This document shows, piece after piece, positions 54,388 through 62,501 of a stretch of DNA of 64,000 nucleotides; within the stretch, counting starts at the first letter, position 1; every line of letters begins with the position of its first letter. The position numbers and the translations under genes are program-made. Below the pieces are notes generated by a model. The model was given only the letters and a program-made list of their open reading frames with translations. It had not been told where the DNA came from and made no database searches. The DNA is from Streptomyces dioscori (GTDB lineage Bacteria > Actinomycetota > Actinomycetes > Streptomycetales > Streptomycetaceae): NCBI RefSeq assembly GCF_003024195.1, contig NZ_KZ679048.1, forward strand, positions 124,001 to 188,000, in the 5' to 3' direction.

Positions 54388-55884
54388 ATGACGGTGACAG
54401 AGGACAGCCCGGCGGCACCCGCCGTGGACACGGCACAGGCCCCGGACGGTTCGTACGGACCCGGTATCGACCCGGAGCGGCTGGCCGTCTGCCTCGCCGT
54501 GCTCGACGAGCTGGAGAAGATCGACGTCGACCACCCCGACGCGATCCGCGTGCGCCGCGCCACCGCGGGGATCTACCGCTCGGTCAAGCAGCGCCGCCGC
54601 CAGGACCGCAGGGCCGCCAAGACCGCCCACGACAAGGCCGTCACCGAGGCCACCGCCACCGGCTCCGCCCAGCGCATCGACGACGAGACCGAGGGCGTCC
54701 TGCCGTCGTCCGTCACCGAGGCCGGCGCCATCGCGGGGATACTCCAGCGCCCGCGCTCCTGCTACACCTGCAAGGTCCGCTACACCGAGGTCGACTACTT
54801 CTACCACCAGCTCTGCCAGAAGTGCGCCGCGGAGAACCGTGCCCGCCGTGACGCCCGCACCGACCTCACCGGCAAGCGCGCGCTGCTCACCGGCGGACGC
54901 GCCAAGATCGGCATGTACATCGCGCTGCGGCTGCTGCGGGACGGCGCGCACACCACGATCACCACGCGCTTCCCGAACGACGCGATCCGCCGGTTCAAGG
55001 CCATGCCCGACAGCGACGAGTGGATCGGCCGACTGAAGATCGTCGGCATCGACCTGCGCGACCCCGCCCAGGTCGTCGCGCTCGCCGACTCGGTCGCCGC
55101 CGCCGGGCCGCTCGACATCCTGATCAACAACGCCGCGCAGACCGTACGGCGCTCGCCGGGCGCCTACAGCGAGCTGCTCGCCGCCGAGGCCGGGCCGCTG
55201 CCCGCCGGTGAACTGCCGCCCGCCGAGGTCATCGGCACGTTCGGCTCCGGGGCCGTGTCCGCGCTCCCCGTGGCCGGGGGCGGCGCCCTGACCGCCCAGG
55301 ACGTGACCGACCTCGCGCTCATCTCCGGCTCCGCCTCGCTGGAGCGGATCGCCGCCGGTACGGCCATCGACGCGGGCGGGCTCGTGCCCGACCTGCACGA
55401 CACCAACAGCTGGATCCAGGCGGTCGAGGAGGTCACGCCGATCGAGCTGCTGGAGGTCCAGCTCTGCAACTCCACCGCGCCGTTCATCCTCATCAGCCGG
55501 TTGCGGGGGGCGATGGCGGCGGCCGAGGCCGGGCGGACGTACATCGTGAACGTGTCCGCCATGGAAGGTGTCTTCAACCGCGGTTACAAGGGCGCCGGGC
55601 ATCCGCACACCAATATGGCCAAGGCCGCGCTCAACATGCTCACGCGCACCAGTGCGCAGGAGATGTTCGAGAAGGACGGCATTCTGATGACCGCCGTCGA
55701 CACGGGGTGGATCACGGACGAGCGGCCGCATCCGGACAAGATGCGGCTGGCCGACGCGGGGTTCCATGCGCCGCTCGATCTCATCGACGGGGCGGCGCGG
55801 GTGTACGACCCGATCGTGCGGGGGGAGCAGGGGGAGGACCTGTTCGGGGTCTTCTTGAAGGACTACGCGCCTGGTAAGTGGTAG
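54388..55884 (+). CDS. SDR-family protein with an N-terminal Cys4 module
   Basis: 498 aa. A helical N-terminal region (about 30-110) and a possible zinc finger (CYTCKVRYTEVDYFYHQLCQKC, Cys-x2-Cys..Cys-x2-Cys, about 129-150) precede a Rossmann domain starting KRALLTGGRAKIGMYIALRLL, with ILINNAAQ. The usual catalytic Tyr-x3-Lys reads Thr-Asn-Met-Ala-Lys in HTNMAKAALNML, so the Tyr is replaced while the Lys stays. An inserted region (about 265-340) separates the motifs. Function unknown; this is an unusual SDR, perhaps not an oxidoreductase. ATG start. Confidence 0.83.
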   Translation: MTVTEDSPAAPAVDTAQAPDGSYGPGIDPERLAVCLAVLDELEKIDVDHPDAIRVRRATAGIYRSVKQRRRQDRRAAKTAHDKAVTEATATGSAQRIDDETEGVLPSSVTEAGAIAGILQRPRSCYTCKVRYTEVDYFYHQLCQKCAAENRARRDARTDLTGKRALLTGGRAKIGMYIALRLLRDGAHTTITTRFPNDAIRRFKAMPDSDEWIGRLKIVGIDLRDPAQVVALADSVAAAGPLDILINNAAQTVRRSPGAYSELLAAEAGPLPAGELPPAEVIGTFGSGAVSALPVAGGGALTAQDVTDLALISGSASLERIAAGTAIDAGGLVPDLHDTNSWIQAVEEVTPIELLEVQLCNSTAPFILISRLRGAMAAAEAGRTYIVNVSAMEGVFNRGYKGAGHPHTNMAKAALNMLTRTSAQEMFEKDGILMTAVDTGWITDERPHPDKMRLADAGFHAPLDLIDGAARVYDPIVRGEQGEDLFGVFLKDYAPGKW

Positions 55885-55993
55885 GTCACTGCGCTCGCTT
55901 CGGCTGGGTCGGCGGGCCGTGCGGGGCCGGGTTGTGCTGGGAGCGGGGTTTGAGGTGGGGCTCGGGTGGCTCGGGCCGCTGTCGGGTGCGGGT

Positions 55994-56034
55994 CGGTGGG
56001 GGCTTGTCGCGCAGTTCCCCGCGCCCCTGAGGGG
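55994..56034. repeat. Dispersed intergenic repeat, copy 3 (+)
   Basis: GGTGGGGGCTTGTCGCGCAG then TTCCCCGCGCCCCTGAGGGG, same element as at 44199. Confidence 0.85.
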
Positions 56035-56060
56035 TGACGGTTGGATGTCGGCTGGCCGTC

Positions 56061-56100
56061 GGTGGGGGCTGATCGCGCAGTTCCCCGCGCCCCTGACGGG
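56061..56100. repeat. Dispersed intergenic repeat, copy 4 (+)
   Basis: GGTGGGGGCTGATCGCGCAG then TTCCCCGCGCCCC, 27 bp after copy 3 and in the same orientation. Confidence 0.85.
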
Positions 56101-56125
56101 TGAAGGGCGCCTCTCAGGGGCGTGC

Positions 56126-56890
56126 CTAGAGGGTGCGGGCTCGGCGGACTCTTGTGCCGCCGTCCACCAGTAGGTCCGTGCCTGTGATCCAGTTTGCTGC
56201 GGTCGAGGTCAGCCACAGGACGGCCCGGGCTATGTCCTGGGGGTCGCCCATACGGCCCAGGGGGAGGTCGGTGGCCGGGTCCTGGTTCGGGCGGTCCCAG
56301 ACGAAGCGGGCCATCTCGGTGCGGACGAGGCCGGGGGAGACCGAGTTGACGCGCACCCCCGGAGCCAGTTCGCCCGCCAGTTGCTGGGTCAGGCGGAGCA
56401 GGGCCGCCTTGCTGGTGCTGTAGGCGCCCAGGCCGGGGCCGACGTGGGTCGCTCCCTCCGTGCAGATGTTGACGACCGAGCCGCCGTGCGCGCGCATCCA
56501 GGCCCGCCACGCGTGCTGCGTCAGCCGCAGCGGGGCCTCGACGTTGACCGTGAACGCCTCGCGCCATCGGTCCGGGTCGGCGTCCATGAGCGGGCCGTAG
56601 GGCTGGTTGGTCGCCGCGTTGTTCACCACCACGTCGATACGGCCGTACTCGTCCATCGCCAGCTCGGTCAGCCGGTGCAGATGGGCCGGGTCGGCCACGG
56701 TGCCCGCCAGGCCCACGGCGTCGCCGAGCCGTGCGGTGGCCCGGGCCAGCCCGGGTGCGTCCCGTGCCGTGACGCACACCCGCGCGCCCGCCGCCACGAA
56801 CGCCTCGGCGACGGCCAGCCCGATCCCGCGCGAGGCCCCGGTGACGATGGCGACCCTGCCCTCGAATCCGTGCGGCGACGGCGACATCAT
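56126..56890 (-). CDS. Classical SDR oxidoreductase
   Basis: 254 aa. TGASRGIG cofactor loop, VVNNAAT, catalytic Tyr-Ser-Thr-Ser-Lys (AYSTSKAALLRLTQQL), SPGLVRTEM and a C-terminal ITGTDLLVDGG, typical of FabG-like 3-oxoacyl or sugar/steroid reductases. The substrate cannot be assigned. Two adjacent ATG codons (56890/56887). Confidence 0.92.
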   Translation of the reverse strand: MMSPSPHGFEGRVAIVTGASRGIGLAVAEAFVAAGARVCVTARDAPGLARATARLGDAVGLAGTVADPAHLHRLTELAMDEYGRIDVVVNNAATNQPYGPLMDADPDRWREAFTVNVEAPLRLTQHAWRAWMRAHGGSVVNICTEGATHVGPGLGAYSTSKAALLRLTQQLAGELAPGVRVNSVSPGLVRTEMARFVWDRPNQDPATDLPLGRMGDPQDIARAVLWLTSTAANWITGTDLLVDGGTRVRRARTL

Positions 56891-56991
56891 CCGCGTACCG
56901 TCTCATGACGGTCCGTCAGGTGACAGGGGGCGTCGCCGGTGAGCGTCGAGCAGGGCCTCGTGGCCTCGTGGTGGAAGGGCCGGTGGAGGGG

Positions 56992-57444
56992 TCAGTCGAC
57001 CGCGCCCAGGCGGGTGTGCCGGGCCGAGACGAGTTCCAGGACGGTGCGCCAGTCCTCCAGCACTCCGGCGTCCAGGCCGGCCGTACGGGCGGACTCGTCG
57101 GCCTGGCGCAGGATCAGTACGTCCTCACTGATCCGGTTGTCCGGACTCTCCCGGTGGAGGCGTACCAGACCGGCGACCCGTTCGCCCAGCAGTGGCCGGA
57201 CCGCGTCCGCCGTGAGGTCGGCGTGGCCCGTGGGGTCGCCCGGCCTCAGCAGGTGGCCGATGGGGTGGACCAGTCCCGCCACCTGGAGTTCCTTGTCGGC
57301 CGGGCGGCTCCGGCGCAGCAGCGCGGCGGTCTGCAGGGCGTGATCGTGCAGATCGACCGGGGCGCCGCCGAGGCAGGCGGTGCCCCGGGCTCCCCGGCAG
57401 GCGTGCAGCAGATCCATCAGCTCTTCGACTCTGCGCAGCTCCAT
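56992..57444 (-). CDS. HD-fold protein with an altered HD motif
   Basis: 150 aa from the ATG at 57444, which has a strong GGGAGGA site; the frame is open to 57498. VDLHDHALQTAALLRRS ... LQVAGLVHPIGHLLRPGDPTGHADLTADAVRPLLGE resembles PhnZ/TmpB-like HD-domain oxygenases (DHALQ..A...HDIGHLL). Here the Asp of His-Asp is Pro (HPIGH), so metal binding may be changed or lost. Later EDVLILRQADESART fits the C-terminal half. Function unknown. Confidence 0.78.
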   Translation of the reverse strand: MELRRVEELMDLLHACRGARGTACLGGAPVDLHDHALQTAALLRRSRPADKELQVAGLVHPIGHLLRPGDPTGHADLTADAVRPLLGERVAGLVRLHRESPDNRISEDVLILRQADESARTAGLDAGVLEDWRTVLELVSARHTRLGAVD

Positions 57445-57563
57445 GCGCCAGTCCTCCCTGCGGGCGAGAAAGGCCGTCGTCTCGCGCCAGCAGATCATGG
57501 CCAGATTTCAATCGGGCCAACGGGAACTGAACTGCACGCCTGTCCGAAAGCTAGCCGGCTCGC

Positions 57564-58196
57564 TCAGTGGCCCCTGTCGATCCACTCCTGGAGGTTCGGG
57601 GCCTCGGCGCCGACCGTCGTCGTGTCGCCGTGGCCAGTGCGGACCACTGTGTCGGCGGGCAGGTCGAGCAGGCGGGTCCTGATCGACTCGACGATGGTCG
57701 GGAAGTGGGAGAACGATCGGCCCGTCGCGCCGGGGCCGCCCTGGAAGAGCGTGTCGCCCGTGAAGACGGTGTCCAGCTCCGGGGCGTACAGGCACACGGC
57801 CCCCGGCGCGTGACCCGGCGTGTGCAGGACGGTCAGCTCCACGCCTGCCACGGTCAGCTTCTCGCCGTCGGACAGCTCGCCGTCCGGGAGGCGGTCCGGG
57901 TGCGTCTGCTTCCAGAGCGGGAGGTCGTCCGGGTGGAGCAGGATCGGGGCGCCGGTGCGGGCCGCCAGGGCCGGGGCCGCGTCGATGTGGTCGTTGTGCG
58001 CGTGGGTGCAGATGATCGCGCGCAGGGTGCGGGTGCCGAGCGCCTCCGCGATGGCGTCCGCGTCGTGCGCCGCGTCGATGACGACCGCCTCGGTGTCGTC
58101 GCCCACGATCCATACGTTGTTGTCGACGTCCCAGGTGCCGCCGTCCAGGCTGAACGTGCCCGAGGTGACCAGGTGCTCGATGCGTGCGGTCGTCAC
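57564..58196 (-). CDS. MBL-fold metallo-hydrolase paired with the mycothiol formaldehyde dehydrogenase
   Basis: 210 aa. Metal motifs THAHNDHID, HTPGHAPGAV, FTGDTLF and RTGHGDTTTVG. It overlaps the upstream dehydrogenase by 4 bp (GTG at 58196). By context it probably hydrolyses S-formyl-mycothiol formed by MscR, the second step of formaldehyde detoxification. Other thioester or lactone substrates are possible. Confidence 0.9.
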   Translation of the reverse strand: MTTARIEHLVTSGTFSLDGGTWDVDNNVWIVGDDTEAVVIDAAHDADAIAEALGTRTLRAIICTHAHNDHIDAAPALAARTGAPILLHPDDLPLWKQTHPDRLPDGELSDGEKLTVAGVELTVLHTPGHAPGAVCLYAPELDTVFTGDTLFQGGPGATGRSFSHFPTIVESIRTRLLDLPADTVVRTGHGDTTTVGAEAPNLQEWIDRGH

Positions 58197-59281
58197 AGCT
58201 CCACCACCGATCGCAGGACGTCGCCCTCGTGCATGCGGTCGAAGGCCTGCTCGACGTCGTCGAGCGTGATGGTCTCCGTCACGAACGCGGCCAGGTCGAG
58301 CCGGCCCTGCTGATGGAGGTCGATCAGCATCGGGAAGTCCCGCGAGGGCAGGCAGTCTCCGTACCACGAGGACTTCAGGCTGCCGCCGCGGCCGAAGACG
58401 TCCAGCAGGGGCAGTTCGAGCTTCATCTCCGGGGTGGGGACGCCGACCAGGACCACCGTGCCCGCGAGGTCGCGGGCGTAGAACGCCTGCTTGTACGTCT
58501 CCGGGCGGCCGACCGCCTCGATGACGACGTCCGCTCCGAAGCCGCCGGTCAGCTCGCGGATCGCCTCGACCGCGTCCGTCTCCTTGGAGTTGACCGTGTG
58601 TGTGGCGCCCATCGTGCGGGCCTTCTCCAGCTTCCGGTCGTCGATGTCGACGGCGATGATCTTCGCGGCGCCCGCGAGGTTCGCCCCCGCGATCGCCGCG
58701 TCGCCGACGCCGCCGCAGCCGATGACGGCGACCGAGTCGCCGCGGCCCACGTTGCCGGTGTTGATGGCCGCTCCGATGCCGGCCATCACGCCGCAGCCGA
58801 GCAGGCCCGCGACCGCGGGGGACACGGACGGGTCGACCTTGGTGCACTGGCCGGCCGCGACGAGGGTCTTCTCGGCGAAGGCGCCGATGCCCAGGGCGGG
58901 GGAGAGCTCGGTGCCGTCCTCCAGGGTCATCTTCTGCTTGGCGTTGTGGGTGTCGAAGCAGTACCAGGGGCGGCCGCGGAGACAGGCGCGGCACTGGCCG
59001 CAGACCGCTCGCCAGTTGAGGACCACGAAGTCGCCGGGGGCCACGTCGGTGACGCCCTCGCCCACGGACTCGACGACGCCTGCCGCCTCGTGGCCGAGGA
59101 GGAAGGGGTACTCGTCGCTGATGCCGCCCTGCTTGTAGTGCAGGTCGGTGTGGCAGACCCCGCAGGCCTGGATCTTCACGACGGCCTCGCCGGGACCCGG
59201 GTCGGGGATGAGGATCGTCCGGATCTGCACCGGCTCGTTCTTTCCGGGGGCGATGACACCGCGTACCTGCTGGGCGGCCAT
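58193..59281 (-). CDS. mscR: S-(hydroxymethyl)mycothiol dehydrogenase (formaldehyde detoxification)
   Basis: 362 aa. Zinc alcohol dehydrogenase of the MscR/AdhE2 type: catalytic zinc residues in CGVCHTDLHY and GHEAAG, structural zinc in CGQCRACLRGRPWYC, and cofactor loop VIGCGGVGDAAI. Acts on the adduct of formaldehyde and mycothiol. The ATG at 59281 follows AAGGAG; a longer in-frame start lacks that spacing. It is the first gene of the operon with the MBL hydrolase. Confidence 0.92.
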   Translation of the reverse strand: MAAQQVRGVIAPGKNEPVQIRTILIPDPGPGEAVVKIQACGVCHTDLHYKQGGISDEYPFLLGHEAAGVVESVGEGVTDVAPGDFVVLNWRAVCGQCRACLRGRPWYCFDTHNAKQKMTLEDGTELSPALGIGAFAEKTLVAAGQCTKVDPSVSPAVAGLLGCGVMAGIGAAINTGNVGRGDSVAVIGCGGVGDAAIAGANLAGAAKIIAVDIDDRKLEKARTMGATHTVNSKETDAVEAIRELTGGFGADVVIEAVGRPETYKQAFYARDLAGTVVLVGVPTPEMKLELPLLDVFGRGGSLKSSWYGDCLPSRDFPMLIDLHQQGRLDLAAFVTETITLDDVEQAFDRMHEGDVLRSVVEL

Positions 59282-59648
59282 GTCGGGCTCCTTCACATGG
59301 ACAGTGGGGCGCTGATCATGTTGGCACAGGGCCGGACAAGTGCGTCATCGCCTGTGGATAACTGAGGACGACCAGGGATGACTCCAGATGGTTACACCTT
59401 GTTTTCAGCCCCATCGAGCGGCGGGCCGCTCATTTGGTTACTCTGTGCGGGACGGACAGCTCATTTGGGTCCCACCCACACCCACGGTCCGTCCCGGGAC
59501 AAGCCAGTCACCACGGCCTGCTCTCTTGCGAGTTGACCGGCGCCACCGCGTCCGAAGTGCCCTTGTTCAGACCCGAGCGGACGCAGGCGACCGACAGCGG
59601 AGTGGTCCTGTGCGCCCCGAGGGTGACCCGACACATAAGGAGTGCGCG
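59282..59648. other. Divergent intergenic region between mscR and the 56-aa gene
   Basis: 367 bp without a recognised gene. Two copies of GCTCATTTGG (59428-59437 and 59459-59468) are 31 bp apart, about three helical turns, in the same orientation; they could be a paired regulator site. A more AT-rich stretch (GGTTACACCTTGTTTTCAG) lies just before. Promoters for both genes should be here. Confidence 0.55.
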
Positions 59649-59819
59649 GTGACACCGGAGACGACGAATCCCGATCAAGGCCTCAAGGAATGGACAGAGG
59701 TCACGGACCGGGCGGAGAAGCTCGGCAGCCTGGACGTGTGGGCCAGGTCCGCGCCCATCCGGCTGGCGGGCTACGAGGACGATCTGGCCGAGCCTCACAT
59801 CCTGCCCAGCGTGGACTGA
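59649..59819 (+). CDS. Small acidic hypothetical protein
   Basis: 56 aa, starting GTG at 59649 after ATAAGGAG, with good spacing. Acidic (several Asp/Glu), no transmembrane segment and no recognised domain; it contains LKEWTEVTDRAEKLGSL and PIRLAGYEDDLAEPH. Small frames with a strong ribosome site like this are often conserved in Streptomyces, but I do not recognise it. The upstream frame to 59388 is unlikely to be coding. Confidence 0.65.
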   Translation: MTPETTNPDQGLKEWTEVTDRAEKLGSLDVWARSAPIRLAGYEDDLAEPHILPSVD

Positions 59820-59876
59820 CCGCCGGGCGGCACCGTCAGATGTCCTTCCGGGGCGCCTGGCGGCGGTGGGGGGTCG

Positions 59877-59991
59877 GGGCCGTGCCGGTACGTCGAGCCC
59901 GTCGCCTTCCGGGTGTACTGCCCCAAGAATCGAAGAGCTCGGTCGATTGCAGGAGCCCTATGCGACGGGCTGCGACGTACCGGCACGGCCC
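59877..59991. repeat. 115-bp element with long near-perfect inverted arms
   Basis: Left arm 59877-59905 (GGGCCGTGCCGGTACGTCG then AGCCCGTCGC) and right arm 59962-59991 are reverse complements, apart from one extra C. The 56-bp centre can form smaller hairpins: GGG..CCC (59911-59923) and AATCGA/TCGATT (59928-59948). No coding frame. It resembles a miniature inverted-repeat element or a structured transcript; it is not a simple terminator because of the large structured centre. Confidence 0.82.
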
Positions 59992-60036
59992 GCTCCCGTG
60001 GTCTCGCGGGTGCCGGGTCGTGCCAGACTCGTATCC

Positions 60037-60522
60037 ATGCTGATCAGAGACGCCGTGGCCGACGACTGGCCGCGGATCTGGCCTTTCTGGCACCGCATCG
60101 TGGCCGCCGGTGAGACCTACGCGTGGGACCCGGACACCTCCGAGGAGGATGCCCGCGCCCTGTGGATGGCGCCGGGGAAGCGGGTGTTCGTCGCCGAGGA
60201 GGAGACCTCGGGGGCCGTGCTGGGTTCCGCCTATGTCACCCCGAACTACGGCGGGCCCGCGGCCGATGTGGCCAACGCCGGGTTCATGGTCGACCCGGAC
60301 CGGACGGGGCGGGGCGTCGGCCGGGCCCTGGCGGAGCACGTCCTGCGAACGGCCGAGTCCGACGGCTACCGGGCGATGGTCTTCAACGCCGTGGTGGAGA
60401 CCAACCCGGCCGTGAAACTGTGGACATCGCTGGGCTTCGAGATCGTAGGCACGATCCCGGCAGCCTTCACCCACCCAGCCCACGGCAGAGTCGCCCTGCA
60501 CGTCATGCACCGAGCACTCTGA
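60037..60522 (+). CDS. GNAT acetyltransferase
   Basis: 161 aa. IRDAVADDWPRIWPFWHRIV, FMVDPDRTGRGVGRALAEHVL (acetyl-CoA loop R-x2-G-x-G) and NPAVKLWTSLGFEIVGTIPAAF. Resembles N-acetyltransferases of the phosphinothricin/YhhY type. Substrate unknown. The ATG at 60037 has a poor ribosome site; the frame is open upstream through the inverted-repeat element, where coding is not plausible. Confidence 0.9.
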   Translation: MLIRDAVADDWPRIWPFWHRIVAAGETYAWDPDTSEEDARALWMAPGKRVFVAEEETSGAVLGSAYVTPNYGGPAADVANAGFMVDPDRTGRGVGRALAEHVLRTAESDGYRAMVFNAVVETNPAVKLWTSLGFEIVGTIPAAFTHPAHGRVALHVMHRAL

Positions 60523-60587
60523 CCGACCCAGAAACCGACCCAGAAAAACCCCTCGACGGCTATCCACCGGGCCGCCCACCTGCTTTT

Positions 60588-60625
60588 AGGGGCGCGGGGA
60601 ACTGCGCGGCCAGCCCCCACCGACC
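60588..60625. repeat. Dispersed intergenic repeat, copy 5 (inverted)
   Basis: TTAGGGGCGCGGGGAACTGC then GCGGCCAGCCCCCACCG. It precedes the 118-bp tandem duplication. Confidence 0.85.
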
Positions 60626-60636
60626 CGCACCCGGCG

Positions 60637-60872
60637 GGCAACCGGCGAGGCTCCCGCTTCGGCGGCGCAGCAACTGGGCTGCCAGTCTGCTTTTAGGGGC
60701 GCGGGGAACTGCGCGACCAGCCCCCGCCGGCCCGCACCCGGCATGCACCCGGCGGGCACCCGGCGAGGCTCCCGCTTCGGCGGCGCAGCAACTGGACTGC
60801 CAGTCTGCCTTTAGGGGCGCGGGGAACTGCGCGCTCAACCCCCACCGGCCCGCACCCGACCTGCAACCCCTA
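60637..60872. repeat. 118-bp tandem duplication containing repeat copies 6 and 7
   Basis: Two diverged copies, one from about 60643 and the next from about 60761, each holding CGGCGAGGCTCCCGCTTCGG, a CAACTGG-CTGCCAGTCTGC segment, and the dispersed element in inverted orientation (60693-60727 and 60811-60846). The period is 118 bp. It lies between the GNAT gene and the amidase stop, where it may act as a terminator array. Confidence 0.83.
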
Positions 60873-60878
60873 CCCCCC

Positions 60879-62231
60879 CTACCCTCCTACCCCAAGCGGA
60901 GCAACCCGCGTCCAGGGCCGCAGCCCTTCCAACTCCCCGGCGACCCGCAGAAGAACCCCCTCACTCCCCGGCCGCCCCACCAACTGCACAGCCCCGGGCG
61001 CACCCGACGGCAACACCCCGAACGGCACCACCATCGCCGGCCACCCCGTCAGATTCCACGGCGGAGTCAAGGGGGAGTACGCGGTGTTGACCAGGACATT
61101 CCGCAACCACCCCCGCTTGTGCCATGCGGCCGCAGCCGGCCCCCGCCGCGCCAGCGCAGGCGTGAGCAGCACATCGTGCTCCGCGAAGAACGGCGCGAGC
61201 CGCTCCCGCAGCTGCTGCCGGCGCACACCGGTGCGTACCGAGTCCACGAACCGCCGCCCCACCCCCGCGTGCACCCGCGTCCGCGGCGCCAGCCGCCGCG
61301 GGTCGAGCCCCTCCGCGTCCACCGCCGTCCCGGCCGTCCAGTGCGCCAGCGAGGTCGTACCCAGCCACACCGGATACGGCGGGTCCGCGCGCCGCACCCG
61401 ATGCCCCGCCCCGGCGAGCAACCGGGCCGCCGAACGCGCCGAGGCCGCGTAGGGCCGCGTGACGGCGACCCCGGCGAGCGGGCTGCGCACGGAGACGGCG
61501 ACCGAGAGAGCGGCGTCCTCCTCGGTGCGTACGGCGTCCGTGGCGGCCAGCACCGAGAACATCAGCCGGGCGTCCCCGACCGTCGTCGCCAGCGGCCCGT
61601 TCTCGGACATGCCGAACCAGTCGCCGTGCCCGATGCCCGCCGGAATCACCCCGTGGCCCGGCTTCAGGCCGACCAGGCCGCAGTTGGCGGCCGGTATCCG
61701 CAGCGAGCCCATGCCGTCGTTGCCGAGGGCCAGGGGGACCATCCCCGCGGCCACCGCCGCCGCGCTGCCGCCGGAGGAGCCGCCCGCGGTGCGTGTGGTG
61801 TCCCACGGGTTGCGGGCCGTGCCGTACACGCCCTCCGTGGTGCCGAAGACACACAGTTCGGGGACGTTCGTCACACCCACCACGACGGCTCCCGCCGCCC
61901 GCAGCCTGGCCACCGTGACGTGGTCCTGTGCCGCCGGGGTGTCCGGGCTGGCCGCGCTGCCGTTGCGGGTGGACTCGCCGCGTACGGCCAGGTTGTCCTT
62001 GACCGCCACGGGTACGCCCGCCAGGGGGAGGTCGGCCAGGTCCGCCCGGGACCCCACCTCGTCCGCCTCGGCGAGCGAGGCCGCCGCGCGTACGTGGCGG
62101 AAGGCGCCCACGCGCGCGTCGAGCAGCTCGATCCGCGCGAGGTGCTCGGCCACCACCTCGCGAGGAGTGACCCGCTTCTCGCGGACGGCGGCGGCGATCT
62201 CGACGGCGGTCCGGCCGGCCCAGCTGGTCAC
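60879..62231 (-). CDS. Amidase-signature family hydrolase
   Basis: About 450 aa. Catalytic Ser-cisSer-Lys set: Lys in VPVAVKDNLAV, cis-Ser in TAGGSSGGSAAAVAAGMVPLALGNDGMGSLRIPAANCGLVGLKPG (Gly-Gly-Ser-Ser-Gly-Gly-Ser) and the nucleophilic Ser in GMGSLRIPA. Hydrolyses an amide; the substrate is unknown. GTG 62231 follows GAGGAGCC; ATG 62255 is the other start. It is divergent from the hexosaminidase gene. Confidence 0.9.
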   Translation of the reverse strand: MTSWAGRTAVEIAAAVREKRVTPREVVAEHLARIELLDARVGAFRHVRAAASLAEADEVGSRADLADLPLAGVPVAVKDNLAVRGESTRNGSAASPDTPAAQDHVTVARLRAAGAVVVGVTNVPELCVFGTTEGVYGTARNPWDTTRTAGGSSGGSAAAVAAGMVPLALGNDGMGSLRIPAANCGLVGLKPGHGVIPAGIGHGDWFGMSENGPLATTVGDARLMFSVLAATDAVRTEEDAALSVAVSVRSPLAGVAVTRPYAASARSAARLLAGAGHRVRRADPPYPVWLGTTSLAHWTAGTAVDAEGLDPRRLAPRTRVHAGVGRRFVDSVRTGVRRQQLRERLAPFFAEHDVLLTPALARRGPAAAAWHKRGWLRNVLVNTAYSPLTPPWNLTGWPAMVVPFGVLPSGAPGAVQLVGRPGSEGVLLRVAGELEGLRPWTRVAPLGVGG

Positions 62232-62501
62232 GGTGGCTCCTCGGGGCAAGGTCATGGTTCCACTGGCAAGTACGGGAAGCACTGTGCCCCGGTGCGGGCC
62301 GTCCCGTCGAGGGTCGGCCGGTGCCGACTGCGCTTGGACATTCGGTCCGGTCCTCTTGGACTTTTGACGCCGTGTGTTCCCGGCCGTACGAGTGGAATGG
62401 CAGGTCATCCGACGACTGGTCGAACTCGGGCCGCTCGGCACCCCATTGACATGCTCTGTGGGCGGCTTAATCATCACACCTCCGATGAATGGGAGGTGCC
62501 C

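Noticed and set aside
62415..62430. ACTGGTCGAACTCGG upstream of the GH20 gene as a DasR site
   Set aside because: Only the first half (ACTGGTC) fits the DasR consensus; the second half does not.
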